From contig USSA01000135.1 of assembly GCA_900557255.1 (NCBI GenBank), positions 1 through 7,895 of the forward strand: DNA of 7,895 nt, read 5' to 3'. Shown piece after piece: positions 1 to 6,875 of this stretch (its first letter is position 1; every line of letters begins with the position of its first letter). The notes beneath the pieces were generated by a model, which saw only the letters and a program-made list of their open reading frames with translations, was not told the DNA's origin and did no database searches. A program made the position numbers and the translations under genes. This DNA is from an uncultured Prevotella sp. (GTDB lineage Bacteria > Bacteroidota > Bacteroidia > Bacteroidales > Bacteroidaceae).

Positions 1-11
1 CCAAGGCATAT

Positions 12-74
12 GTTTAATTCAAATTTAACTCACTTTTTAAAGTGGAGTCAAATATTGAAAGTTGAATTCAAGTT
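12..74. repeat. Imperfect direct repeat and short inverted repeat at the transporter break
   Basis: Bases 61-74 (GTTGAATTCAAGTT) recur at 12-25 with two mismatches, 49 bases away. On the minus strand the first copy encodes the N-L-N-S part of the transporter. The second would read N-L-N-stop, in a different frame. Between them, 28-49 is an imperfect inverted repeat (AACTCACTTT, TT, AAAGTGGAGT, needing one single-base gap to pair), lying on the stop codon that ends the transporter frame. This could mark a small duplication, a recombination joint or decay of the gene, or be chance in AT-rich DNA. Confidence 0.3.
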
Positions 75-1263
75 GGCAGTATAGCGCTCAACTTTACTCT
101 GCAATGTCCATCCTGGGTCAAACATAGCACTGGCAGATGCATAATACTGAGCCTTATCAGTACCTGCACTTACACTTACAGAGTGGTTGTGCTGAATGGC
201 AGTTGAGAAAAGTGAATCAAACCAGTTGGTATTGCGATACTCTGCACTACGCAAATAGGCAGCCTTAGCTTCTGGAGTATTAGCCAAAGCAAACTGACCG
301 GTTGTTGGATCATACTGGCTCAACAACTGATACATCTTACCATACACACCACTTTCTGAAGCTACAGAAGTCTCAGCATAATTAAGATAACCTTTCTGTT
401 CCAATTCCTGATAAACAGACATCTGGTCCTGAGAATTCATGATATTGAAGTTAGCATAGCTAGGCTTCAAACGCATGGTGTATTCACCTGTATAGCTAAC
501 ACGAGCCTGACCGGCACGACCTTTTTTGGTTGTAACAACGATGACACCTGCCATGGCACGGGCACCATAAATAGAGGTAGCAGAACCATCCTTCAAAATC
601 TGGAAGCTCTCAATATCGTCTGAGTTCAAACCAGCAATAGCTGAAGAAATCAAGGTATTAGCATCACCAGAAGATAGCTGATCTGCACTAACATCTACCA
701 CATCCTCCATGATGACACCATCTACAACCCAAAGAGGTTTAGAAGAACCATAGATTGAGGTAGCACCGCGGACACGAATCTTTGGAGCGGTACCGAAAGT
801 ACCAGAAACGTTCTGTACAGACACACCGGCTGCACGACCTTCGAGGGAGCGGCTGATATCAGCTACACCATCCAACTTCGCATCTGCTGCATTTACGCTT
901 GTGGCAGAACCTGTAAAAAGTCGCTTATCCACTTTCTGCATACCCGTTACAACCACCTCGCCCAAGCTCTTGCTATCTGCCTTCAGGCGGATAGTCATCT
1001 TGGCGGCTGGAGTCAAGGTCTGGCTCTGCATACCGATGTAGCTAACTACAAGTTTCTTACCAGCAGGTACCTCCAAAGAGAAGTGACCGTCAATATCGGT
1101 GACGGTACCTGTACGTGCCGCTCCGGCGACTACGACAGATGCACCGATGACAGGTTCACCATCTTCCTGAGAAACTACGGTACCTGTTACTTTCGTTTGA
1201 GCCAATGCCCCCCCCACATAGAAGGAAGAGATTGACTAACAAGAAAAGCAATCTTTTTTCCAT
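48..1263 (-). pseudogene. SusC/RagA-family TonB-dependent outer-membrane transporter, N-terminal part, frameshifted and truncated
   Basis: SusC-family proteins form outer-membrane barrels that, with a SusD lipoprotein, import glycans or peptides using TonB energy. The natural start is ATG at 1263-1261, with AGAGGA just upstream and a good signal peptide (MEKRLLFLLVNLFLLC...). A run of eight G at 1215-1208 puts this start out of frame, and it hits TGA at 1158-1156 after 35 codons. With seven G the signal peptide would join the main frame as ...LCGGALA|QTK and give 404 residues. In that numbering, about 23-97 is a carboxypeptidase-regulatory-like domain (GxVVSQEDGEPVIGASV), EVVVTG sits near 102, and about 110-250 is the plug, with the typical LKDGSATSIYGARAMAGVIVVTTKKG signature split across its end. 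The frame stops at TGA (50-48) early in the barrel, whereas the family is usually about 1,000 residues. All three frames close beyond that point. No SusD gene is visible. The family call is firm; whether this is a dead gene, a silent cassette or a switched-off gene is open. Confidence 0.85.
1208..1215 (-). repeat. G8 homopolymer in the signal-peptide codons of the SusC-like gene
   Basis: Eight consecutive C on the plus strand, read as G8 by the gene, follow the TGT codon 16. With seven G, the signal peptide and mature part are one frame; with eight they are not. Long G tracts are classic sites of slipped-strand length change. The tract and both flanking frames are seen directly; switching itself is inferred. 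Confidence 0.8.
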
Positions 1264-1360
1264 AAAATCCTCTCTTAAAAATTAAACAACTCTTATAACT
1301 TTATATATTTATTTTTTCTCTTCTTACACTTTTTAAATATCTCTCATTACTTTACGGGTG

Positions 1361-1393
1361 CAAAGATAAGAAAAAGTATTGAAATAATGCAAA
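1361..1393 (-). promoter_or_regulatory. Promoter of the SusC-like gene
   Basis: On the minus strand a -33 box TTTG (1393-1390) is followed after 21 bases by the -7 box TATCTTTG (1368-1361), matching the Bacteroidetes sigma-ABfr pattern. The bases after it are CACCCG. Transcription would begin near 1354, leaving a leader of about 90 bases before the ATG at 1263. The promoter looks undamaged although the gene it drives is out of frame. Confidence 0.75.
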
Positions 1394-1541
1394 CTTTATC
1401 GATATTTTTATAGAAAAAAGTTAGTTTTTCTTGATTTTCATCAACATTTAGAAATATTGTATACACTTTTAACAGAAAAAAGTCAGAAATAATAGATTTA
1501 AGCAAAGTTTACGAAAAGAAAACAAAAATGTTTTAAAACAC
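1394..1541. other. AT-rich spacer without recognisable content
   Basis: Very AT-rich DNA lies between the kinase terminator and the SusC-like promoter. I see no credible open frame, RNA gene or strong hairpin. Two near-identical stretches (AGAAAAAAGTTAG at 1412 and AGAAAAAAGTCAG at 1474) are probably compositional. Confidence 0.5.
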
Positions 1542-1601
1542 AAAAAAAAGGCAAGGTTTCTGTAAAACCCCATTCAGAAGTTTCCCAGAAGTCTTGCCTT
1601 T
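1542..1601 (-). terminator. Rho-independent terminator of the two-component operon
   Basis: Arms 1547-1562 and 1586-1601 form a 16-pair stem (two G-U pairs in the middle) around a 23-base loop. On the minus strand it is followed directly by eight T (1549-1542, the first three also in the arm). It lies about 95 bases beyond the histidine-kinase stop and would insulate the kinase operon from the SusC-like gene on the same strand. Confidence 0.85.
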
Positions 1602-1695
1602 CTTTACCTATACTTACTATTTACTATTTAAGTACCTTTATCAGCCACTTGATTATTTATATTTTCCGCTTAGATATTTTATTCAAAAAACATTT

Positions 1696-3156
1696 TTATT
1701 TCTTAAGTGTAAATTCAAACTTCAAGCCGCCTTCCAGCTGATTGCTCACCCGGATGGTTCCGCCATGCAGGAGAACGGCATTCTTGACGATAGCAAGACC
1801 CAAACCGGTGCCACCCATCTTGCGGCTGCGTCCCTTATCTACCCGATAGAAACGCTCGAAAAGACGGGGGAGATGCTCGGCAGGAACTCCCTGACCGTTA
1901 TCACAGAAGATGAAATGCCACTTATTGCCCTGCTCCTTGGCACTCAACGTTATCTTACGCCCTTCGCCGGCATAAGCTATGGCATTGTCGGTAAGATTGC
2001 GGAACACACTATAGAGCAGACTGCGGTTACCCTTCACAATAATATGCTGGTCGGGAAGAAGATTCTCGAAAGTCATCTTGTGCGACTCTCTTTCCAGCGC
2101 CGTCTCACGGGCTATTTCACTCACCATCTGCGTAATGTCTACCGCCTCGAAATCTATCATATCCGAACCGTCATCCAACCGATTCAGGGTAGAGATGTCG
2201 CGGAGCAGAGAGGTGAGACGCTCGCTCTGGGCATAACAGCGCTGCAGAAACTGCGACTTCATCTCTTCGTTGATATGCGGATTGTCGAGTATCGTTTCCA
2301 GATAACCCTGAATACTTGCTACAGGAGTCTTCAATTCGTGAGCGATATTCTGGGTAAGCTGACGCTTCAGTACATCCTGTTCACGTCGGGTGGTCTGTAT
2401 GCGCTTATACATCTTGATGATGCGCTCAGCAATCTCGCCCAACTCATCGTTAGGGAACTTGGCGAGATCTTCCACCTCCAGACTCTCGTTATGGTCTGCC
2501 TTATAAGCAAAAATGCTCAGTTTGGAAACATTCTTAGCCAGACGGTCCGTAAAACGGTAGAGCACGATGGTAAGCAGAATGACGGCTACAATGGCAAACC
2601 AGATGAAATGCTGGTCAGCCTGCAGCGATTTTGCCAAATCATTATTATAAGGTAGTGCCGTACGGATGATGAGCTTGCTTTCCGGAAAATAAGAAGCCAC
2701 ATAGAAATAATCATGCTTCAGGGTTTTAGACTGTCGCTCCACGCTTGAGCCTATCCTGTTTTTCAATGCCTCTGCTATTTCCTCACGCTTGGCATGGTTG
2801 GCAAAATGATCATAGTCGGAACTCATGTTGTCATAAATCACCTTACCGTTCGGGCGCACCAGCGTAACACGAAGATCCTTGCTTTCATGTTCGCGTACAA
2901 AAGCCTGCAACTTCTCATGAGCTACAGTCACATCCCTATTGTGGATGCTATCCTGCAGAATAATTCCTTCACCAGGAGAGAGCGCCAGATCTTCTGCCAG
3001 CAGTTCATTATAATTTTCCAGCTTGATAGTAAGCGTACCTATTTTATACTGCTTCTCACGTGCCTGCTGGAACACGATAAAACTGACGGCAAACACAAGG
3101 AACACCGCCAGTACACTGAAGTACAACTTTCTACCTACACTATTTAACTTAAACAT
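1696..3156 (-). CDS. Membrane sensor histidine kinase, PhoR-like
   Basis: This 486-residue protein is the sensor of a two-component pair and would phosphorylate the regulator encoded just upstream. A short N-terminal tail leads to membrane helix 1 (about 11-31), an extracytoplasmic domain (about 32-182, with a PAS/Cache-like LRVTLVRPNGKVIYDN around 95-110), and membrane helix 2 (about 184-200). A HAMP-like linker (about 200-255) follows. The dimerisation domain has the H-box HELKTP with phospho-acceptor His273. The ATPase domain shows the N-box NLTDNAIAYA (387-396), G1 DNGQGVP (419-425), an F-box LFERFYR (432-438) and G2 GTGLGLAIVK (449-458). All catalytic motifs are present. The ATG lies 5 bases after the regulator stop, so the two are co-transcribed; no clear Shine-Dalgarno site is seen, which suggests translational coupling. 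The layout resembles PhoR, but the signal sensed cannot be read from the sequence. Confidence 0.95.
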   Translation of the reverse strand: MFKLNSVGRKLYFSVLAVFLVFAVSFIVFQQAREKQYKIGTLTIKLENYNELLAEDLALSPGEGIILQDSIHNRDVTVAHEKLQAFVREHESKDLRVTLVRPNGKVIYDNMSSDYDHFANHAKREEIAEALKNRIGSSVERQSKTLKHDYFYVASYFPESKLIIRTALPYNNDLAKSLQADQHFIWFAIVAVILLTIVLYRFTDRLAKNVSKLSIFAYKADHNESLEVEDLAKFPNDELGEIAERIIKMYKRIQTTRREQDVLKRQLTQNIAHELKTPVASIQGYLETILDNPHINEEMKSQFLQRCYAQSERLTSLLRDISTLNRLDDGSDMIDFEAVDITQMVSEIARETALERESHKMTFENLLPDQHIIVKGNRSLLYSVFRNLTDNAIAYAGEGRKITLSAKEQGNKWHFIFCDNGQGVPAEHLPRLFERFYRVDKGRSRKMGGTGLGLAIVKNAVLLHGGTIRVSNQLEGGLKFEFTLKK

Positions 3157-3161
3157 TTTAA

Positions 3162-3857
3162 TTACGCATCAAAATAATAACCGAATCCCAGACGGGTAAC
3201 AATGCACTTGGCAAACTTACCAATCTTCTTTCTCATACGGGTGATGTTGACATCCACCGTGCGGTCGAGTACCATCACATCCTTAGGCCATACCCGGTCG
3301 ATAAGCTCCTGACGTGAGAAGACCTTGCCGCGCTCTTCGAGGAAAAGACGCAGAAGTTCGAACTCGGTCTTGGTGAAAGGGATAGCCTCACCATCAATGC
3401 TCACCGTCTTCTTGTCCAGATTCAACTGCAGTCCCTGATAGTTGATGGTCTTCGGTTCATCAGCATCGCCAGCCTGTTCAGCGGTACGGCGCAAGACGGC
3501 ACGCACTCTGACCATCACCTCTCGTATAGAGAAAGGTTTCGAGATATAATCATCGGCACCAATATTGAATCCTGTCACCGTATCGTTTTCCGTATCTCGG
3601 GCTGTAAGGAAGATAATCGGAACATTGGCTGTCATCGGATTGCCCTTCAACTGCTTAGCCAGCTGGAAACCGCTCATTCCTCCCATCATGACGTCCAACA
3701 GCAGCAGGTCGAACGAAGCGATGTTCATCTCCAAAGCCTCTTCTGCAGAATTGGCAGTCTCTACCTCATATCCTTCTGTTTCGAGATTGAATTTCAGAAT
3801 CTCACACAAGTCTTGCTCATCATCAACAACAAGTATTCTTTTCATATTCTCTTCCAT
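3162..3857 (-). CDS. Response regulator, OmpR/PhoB family
   Basis: This is a DNA-binding response regulator of up to 231 residues. The receiver domain (about 6-122) has the acidic pair Asp12-Asp13 (VVDDE), the phospho-acceptor Asp55 (LLLLDVMM), Thr85 (FLTA) and Lys107 (SKPF). A short linker leads to an OmpR/PhoB winged helix (about 138-231), with TKTEFELLRLF, the recognition-helix region RTVDVNITRMRKKIG and the wing GFGYYF. The first ATG is at 3857, but the internal Met5 (ATG at 3845) is at least as likely: GGAAGAGA lies just before it, and family members usually begin MKRILVVDDE. It is the first gene of the operon and its partner kinase follows after 5 bases. The promoter carries Pho-box-like repeats, suggesting autoregulation. 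A role as the phosphate regulator PhoB is plausible but not proven, so no symbol is given. Confidence 0.95.
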   Translation of the reverse strand: MEENMKRILVVDDEQDLCEILKFNLETEGYEVETANSAEEALEMNIASFDLLLLDVMMGGMSGFQLAKQLKGNPMTANVPIIFLTARDTENDTVTGFNIGADDYISKPFSIREVMVRVRAVLRRTAEQAGDADEPKTINYQGLQLNLDKKTVSIDGEAIPFTKTEFELLRLFLEERGKVFSRQELIDRVWPKDVMVLDRTVDVNITRMRKKIGKFAKCIVTRLGFGYYFDA

Positions 3858-3883
3858 ATTTCATGTTATTTAAAATACCGCTG

Positions 3884-3891
3884 CAAAATTA
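3884..3891 (-). promoter_or_regulatory. -7 box of the two-component operon promoter
   Basis: TAATTTTG on the minus strand (3891-3884), followed by CA, fits the Bacteroidetes TAnnTTTG box. The place where a -33 TTTG should sit (about 3911-3917) reads AACGCT-like sequence instead. That is expected if an activator substitutes for the -33 contact, and direct repeats start exactly there. The leader would be about 20 bases. Confidence 0.6.
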
Positions 3892-3913
3892 CGACTTTTC
3901 TTTCGTAATAAGC

Positions 3914-3940
3914 GTTACATTTAGTTACAATTTCATGACA
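3914..3940 (-). promoter_or_regulatory. Pho-box-like triple direct repeat, probable response-regulator site
   Basis: On the minus strand three half-sites follow in order: TGTCAT (3940-3935), TGTAAC (3929-3924) and TGTAAC (3919-3914). Their spacing is 11 and 10 bases, about one helical turn. The E. coli Pho box is built as TGTCAT, five bases, TGTCAC. PhoB/OmpR-family proteins bind such tandem repeats as head-to-tail dimers. The array sits about 37-63 bases upstream of the expected start of the two-component operon, over the missing -33 box. A fourth TGTAAC lies at 3989-3984. The repeats are seen; binding is inferred. Confidence 0.5.
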
Positions 3941-4026
3941 TTTAGTTCTTTAGAGAAAAAAAATATAAAAAAACGGGGATTTTGTTACACATTTTAACTT
4001 AGTGTTCCAAATTCGCTACATGTTTC

Positions 4027-4058
4027 TTTGCTAGTTAGAAACAGAAATGCTACTTTTG
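4027..4058 (+). promoter_or_regulatory. Promoter of the small helix-turn-helix gene
   Basis: TTTG (4027-4030), a 20-base spacer and TACTTTTG (4051-4058) give a near-ideal Bacteroidetes promoter. It continues CACCCG, exactly as in the SusC-like promoter. Transcription would start near 4065, about 39 bases before the ATG. It diverges from the two-component promoter, so the half-site at 3984-3989 lies between the two. Confidence 0.75.
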
Positions 4059-4103
4059 CACCCGATATAACTATAAGTGAGCATATAACACAACTGAAAG
4101 AGT

Positions 4104-4358
4104 ATGAAAGATAAAGTAAATGCAATTCCCTCAATCGGTGAAATCATCAAAGAGGAATTAAACAAGCAAGGCAAGACCACAGTATGGCTTGCTGAGCAAT
4201 TAGGCTGCCATCGTACTAATATATATAAGGTATACGGCAGAGCCACTATAGATACGGGTATGCTTTACCATATCTGTCAGTTGCTGAACATAGATTTGTT
4301 TAAGGTTTATTCAGACGCTTTGCGTAAACGCAAGAAAAAGAATCAAGATTTAACCTAA
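4104..4358 (+). CDS. Small XRE-type helix-turn-helix DNA-binding protein
   Basis: An 84-residue protein, probably a DNA-binding regulator. Residues about 10-70 read as a Cro/C1-type five-helix domain: IGEIIKEELNKQGKT is the first helix, VWLAEQLGCHRTNIYKVYG the helix-turn-helix (about 27-45), and a hydrophobic helix MLYHICQLLNIDLF follows. The C-terminal tail is strongly basic (RKRKKK, about 74-79). It has no sensor, dimerisation or toxin-like partner. It is a single-gene unit with its own promoter upstream and a terminator downstream. The AAAGAG before the ATG is a weak ribosome-binding site. It stands divergent to the two-component operon, so regulation of that operon or of itself is possible. 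Its target is unknown, and I do not recognise a named family member. Confidence 0.85.
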   Translation: MKDKVNAIPSIGEIIKEELNKQGKTTVWLAEQLGCHRTNIYKVYGRATIDTGMLYHICQLLNIDLFKVYSDALRKRKKKNQDLT

Positions 4359-4366
4359 AAATAACT

Positions 4367-4411
4367 AAAACAATAAGACCTGAGGTTAATCACCCCAGGT
4401 CTTATTGTTTT
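4367..4411. terminator. Bidirectional terminator between the helix-turn-helix gene and icd
   Basis: AAAACAATAAGACCTG (4367-4382) pairs perfectly with 4396-4411. The stem then has one A-C mismatch, three further pairs and a five-base loop. A-rich and T-rich flanks give a U-run in both directions. The last base of the right arm is already the first base of the icd stop codon (4413-4411), so the two convergent genes share one very compact terminator. Confidence 0.85.
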
Positions 4412-5622
4412 TATGCCAATCGCTTTTCCAGACGTTCGCGGATGGCAGCGATAAAGCCGGCAGAGTTTACAGCCTTAACCTCAACACCTTCCATCAGGTT
4501 TACGAGATCCTTGGTAGCGATACCGTCGTTCAATGTATCGAAACATGCAGCCTCAAGCTGGTCGCCAAAGTTCTGAAGTTCCTTGATGCCATCCAGTTCG
4601 CCACGCTTTCTCAACGCACCGCTCCATGCAAAGATGGTAGCCATTGGGTTAGTAGATGTATCTTCACCCTTCAGGTAGCGATAGTAGTGACGGGTCACAG
4701 TACCATGAGCTGCCTCATACTCATACTTGCCGTCAGGAGAAACCAATACAGAAGTCATCATCGCCAGAGAACCGAAAGCTGTACTGAGCATATCACTCAT
4801 CACATCACCGTCATAGTTCTTGCAAGCCCAGATAAAGCCGCCCTTGCTGCGGATAACACGAGCCACTGCATCATCAATCAATGTATAGAAATACTCGATA
4901 CCGAGTTCTGCAAACTTCTCTTTATAGTCGCTCTCATATACTTCCTCAAAGATCTTGCGGAACTGGGCATCATAAGTTTTAGAGATAGTATCCTTGGTAG
5001 CAAACCAGAGATCCTGCTTGGTATCAATGGCAAACTTGAAGCAGCTGTGAGCAAAGCTGCGGATACTCTTATCAGTATTGTGCATGCCCTGGATAACTCC
5101 GGCACCATCGAAAGAATGAATCTCTATCTCCTGCTTCTTGCCGCTCTTACCCTCGAATACGAGTTTGGCTGTACCTGGCTCATCAGCACGAAGTTCCACG
5201 CTCTTGTATACATCGCCGTAAGCATGACGGGCGATGGTAATAGGCTTCTCCCAGTTCTTTACACAAGGGTGGATGCTAGGGATGGTGATAGGAGCACGGA
5301 ATACGGTACCGTCCATGATGCTACGGATAGTTCCATTAGGGCTCTTCCACATTTTGTGGAGTTTATACTCATCCATACGCTGTGCATTAGGAGTGATAGT
5401 AGCACACTTCACAGCCACACCATATTTCTTAGCCGCCTCGGCAGAGTCGATGGTTACCTGGTCGTTGGTCTGGTCGCGATAAGGCAGACCGAGATCATAA
5501 TACTCAGACTTCAAATCAACGAAAGGAAGAATGAGTTCGTCCTTAATCATCTTCCAGAGAATTCTTGTCATCTCATCACCGTCCATCTCTACCAATGGAG
5601 TTGTCATCTTAATCTTTTCCAT
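4411..5622 (-). CDS. icd: NADP-dependent isocitrate dehydrogenase, eukaryote-like homodimeric type
   Basis: This 403-residue cytoplasmic enzyme oxidises and decarboxylates isocitrate to 2-oxoglutarate, reducing NADP. In these anaerobes that mainly supplies glutamate synthesis. It belongs to the type found in eukaryotic cytosol rather than the E. coli type. Substrate residues coincide in number with human IDH1: Ser94, Asn96, Arg100 (KSPNGTIR), Arg109 (VFRAP) and Arg132 ([10 protein letters not shown]), with Tyr139 catalytic. [15 protein letters not shown] (263-277) holds the metal-binding aspartates 273 and 277. HGTVTRH (306-312) is the NADP-specifying loop, with Arg311 and His312 reading the 2'-phosphate. 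Length is normal and no key residue is missing. The first ATG (MEKIKM) is chosen; Met6 is an alternative. It is a single-gene unit between its own promoter and a terminator that touches its stop codon. Confidence 0.97.
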   Translation of the reverse strand: MEKIKMTTPLVEMDGDEMTRILWKMIKDELILPFVDLKSEYYDLGLPYRDQTNDQVTIDSAEAAKKYGVAVKCATITPNAQRMDEYKLHKMWKSPNGTIRSIMDGTVFRAPITIPSIHPCVKNWEKPITIARHAYGDVYKSVELRADEPGTAKLVFEGKSGKKQEIEIHSFDGAGVIQGMHNTDKSIRSFAHSCFKFAIDTKQDLWFATKDTISKTYDAQFRKIFEEVYESDYKEKFAELGIEYFYTLIDDAVARVIRSKGGFIWACKNYDGDVMSDMLSTAFGSLAMMTSVLVSPDGKYEYEAAHGTVTRHYYRYLKGEDTSTNPMATIFAWSGALRKRGELDGIKELQNFGDQLEAACFDTLNDGIATKDLVNLMEGVEVKAVNSAGFIAAIRERLEKRLA

Positions 5623-5701
5623 AACACAATATAATGTATAATTAATAATTTACAATGTACAATGATCAGGGCAGCCAAGTGTACCCTTGATATTATGCCT
5701 G

Positions 5702-5709
5702 CAAAATTA
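5702..5709 (-). promoter_or_regulatory. -7 box of the icd promoter
   Basis: TAATTTTG (5709-5702 on the minus strand), followed by CA, fits the Bacteroidetes -7 box. No clear TTTG is found 19-21 bases upstream, so the -33 element is weak. The implied leader is about 70 bases, AT-rich, with repeated TACAATG words (5652-5664 region), and no Shine-Dalgarno site before the ATG. Confidence 0.55.
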
Positions 5710-5816
5710 ATAAAAATAATTAGGAAAAGAAAGGAAATTAAGAATAATTCTAACAAAATGATAACAAAAAGTACTTTTTTACGTACTTAAATCATAAAAT
5801 CTGTATATTTATACCT

Positions 5817-5854
5817 AAAAAGGCATCAATGAGCCCGAAAACTCATTGATGCCT
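5817..5854 (-). terminator. Terminator of the OmpA-domain lipoprotein gene
   Basis: AGGCATCAATGAG (5821-5833) and CTCATTGATGCCT (5842-5854) form a perfect 13-pair stem around an eight-base loop. On the minus strand TTTT follows directly (5820-5817). It lies about 60 bases beyond the lipoprotein stop and separates that gene from icd on the same strand. Confidence 0.85.
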
Positions 5855-5864
5855 CTAATTATTT

Positions 5865-5904
5865 ACCTTTTTACTTTTTTACCCTTTTACCTTTTTACCT
5901 TTAA
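5865..5904. repeat. 8-base tandem repeat, five units of ACCTTTTT
   Basis: Five consecutive 8-base units begin at 5865, 5873, 5881, 5889 and 5897: ACCTTTTT, ACTTTTTT, ACCCTTTT, ACCTTTTT, ACCTTTAA. The period is exact while the C/T boundary drifts. The array fills the space between the lipoprotein stop codon and its terminator, so it is transcribed as GGTAAAAA-type repeats in the 3' untranslated part. Copy number may differ between strains. Confidence 0.75.
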
Positions 5905-5913
5905 ATAGCCTTT

Positions 5914-6768
5914 TTACTTCTCCTCTGGAGCCTTGTCGATCAAGTCCATGAACTGGTCGAGCTTAGGAGTGATGATAATCTGAGTGCGGCGGTTGCGCTG
6001 CTTGCCTACCTCTGTATCGTTAGTTGTTACAGGGTTGTACTCACCACGGCCACCAGCTGTAAGACGCTTAGGATTTACGCCGAAGTGATCCTGCAAGTAC
6101 TGAACAACAGAAGCTGCACGGAGAGCAGAGAGGTCCCAGTTGTTGCGGATATTCTTCATCTTGGCACTTGTCGTGCTTACTGGTACGTTATCGGTATTAC
6201 CCTCTACGAGCACATCGTAATCCTTATAGTCTGTGATGATCTTAGCAATCTTGCTCAATGTTTCCTGAGCACGGCTGTTCACCTCATAGCTACCACTCTG
6301 ATAGAGCATATTGTCAGCCAGAGAAATGTAAACCACACCCTTCAGAACCTGAACATCAACCTCCTTCATCTCTTCCTTGCTCAAAGAGCGGGTCAGGTTG
6401 TTGGTAAGAACCATGTTGAGCGAATCGCTCTTGCTCTTTACCTCAACCAGGTGACGGATATACTGGTTACTCTCGTTGATCTGGTCAACGAGTTTCTCAA
6501 TGCTCACGTTGTTCTGGCTTGCATTGTTCAAACTCTTGTCAAGTGAACTCTGCAACTTAGCGTAATCGCTCTTTGCAGTAGCAAGCTGCTCCTGGGCTGC
6601 TGTCAGACTAGCCTCTGTAGCTGCCAGTTTTTCCTTGGTAGCCTGATAGTTGCTTGACAATTCCTTATTCTCATTCTGGCAATTCTGAAGATCCTTCTTA
6701 CTTGCACAGCTTGTAGCCATCAGAGCTACAGCCATCATTGCCATTACCATTAACTTTGTCTGTTTCAT
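5914..6768 (-). CDS. OmpA-family peptidoglycan-binding lipoprotein with coiled-coil stalk
   Basis: This 284-residue envelope protein is expected to be lipid-anchored in the outer membrane and to grip peptidoglycan. Residues 1-20 are a lipoprotein signal (hydrophobic MVMAMMAVALMATS), and ATSC places the lipidated residue at Cys21. The next residues (ASKKD) are not an acidic surface-export signal, so a periplasm-facing position is likely. About 25-125 is charged and alanine-rich, with heptad-like helices typical of a coiled-coil stalk. The C-terminal OmpA domain (about 138-268) includes VEGNTDNVPV (188-197), NWDLSALRA (210-218) with the conserved Asp212 and Arg217, and GKQRNRRTQI (255-264). The NWDLS form resembles the MotB/Pal-like branch. 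It has no N-terminal beta barrel, so it is not classical OmpA. It is transcribed alone, with a leader of about 150 bases. Its exact role (cell-wall tethering, division or a motility-like system) is not clear. Confidence 0.92.
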   Translation of the reverse strand: MKQTKLMVMAMMAVALMATSCASKKDLQNCQNENKELSSNYQATKEKLAATEASLTAAQEQLATAKSDYAKLQSSLDKSLNNASQNNVSIEKLVDQINESNQYIRHLVEVKSKSDSLNMVLTNNLTRSLSKEEMKEVDVQVLKGVVYISLADNMLYQSGSYEVNSRAQETLSKIAKIITDYKDYDVLVEGNTDNVPVSTTSAKMKNIRNNWDLSALRAASVVQYLQDHFGVNPKRLTAGGRGEYNPVTTNDTEVGKQRNRRTQIIITPKLDQFMDLIDKAPEEK

Positions 6769-6847
6769 ATTCTTACTAATTTAAATTTTCTTGTTATTAT
6801 TGATTATAGTATATCTTAACGTCGCTTTCTACCTTTATATTAGAGTT

Positions 6848-6875
6848 CTCCCGGCTTTCATCCGTTATCCGGAAG
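6848..6875 (-). promoter_or_regulatory. Hairpin in the long leader of the lipoprotein gene
   Basis: In the transcript, CUUCCGG (6875-6869) can pair with CCGGGAG (6854-6848) as seven pairs with one G-U, around a 14-base loop. It stands about 80 bases before the start codon and is the most GC-rich part of an otherwise AT-rich leader. It could stabilise the mRNA or tune translation. No known riboswitch is recognised. Confidence 0.35.

Noticed and set aside
1215..1217. GTG at 1217 as the real start of the SusC-like gene
   Set aside because: It lies inside the signal peptide at the edge of the G tract, has no ribosome-binding site and would produce a transporter without export signal. The ATG at 1263 has all three.
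1594..3147. Plus-strand open frames of 353 and 117 codons opposite the histidine kinase
   Set aside because: Composition is that of mirrored coding sequence, there is no promoter or ribosome-binding site, and the first begins inside the kinase terminator.
4405..5634. A 409-codon open frame antisense to icd, and an 82-codon one at 5234-5482
   Set aside because: They lie opposite a clear isocitrate dehydrogenase with all catalytic residues, show no recognisable domain, and are explained by codon bias on the other strand.
6085..6546. Plus-strand 153-codon frame inside the lipoprotein gene
   Set aside because: It is a shadow of the OmpA-domain coding sequence, with no initiation signals or recognisable domain.
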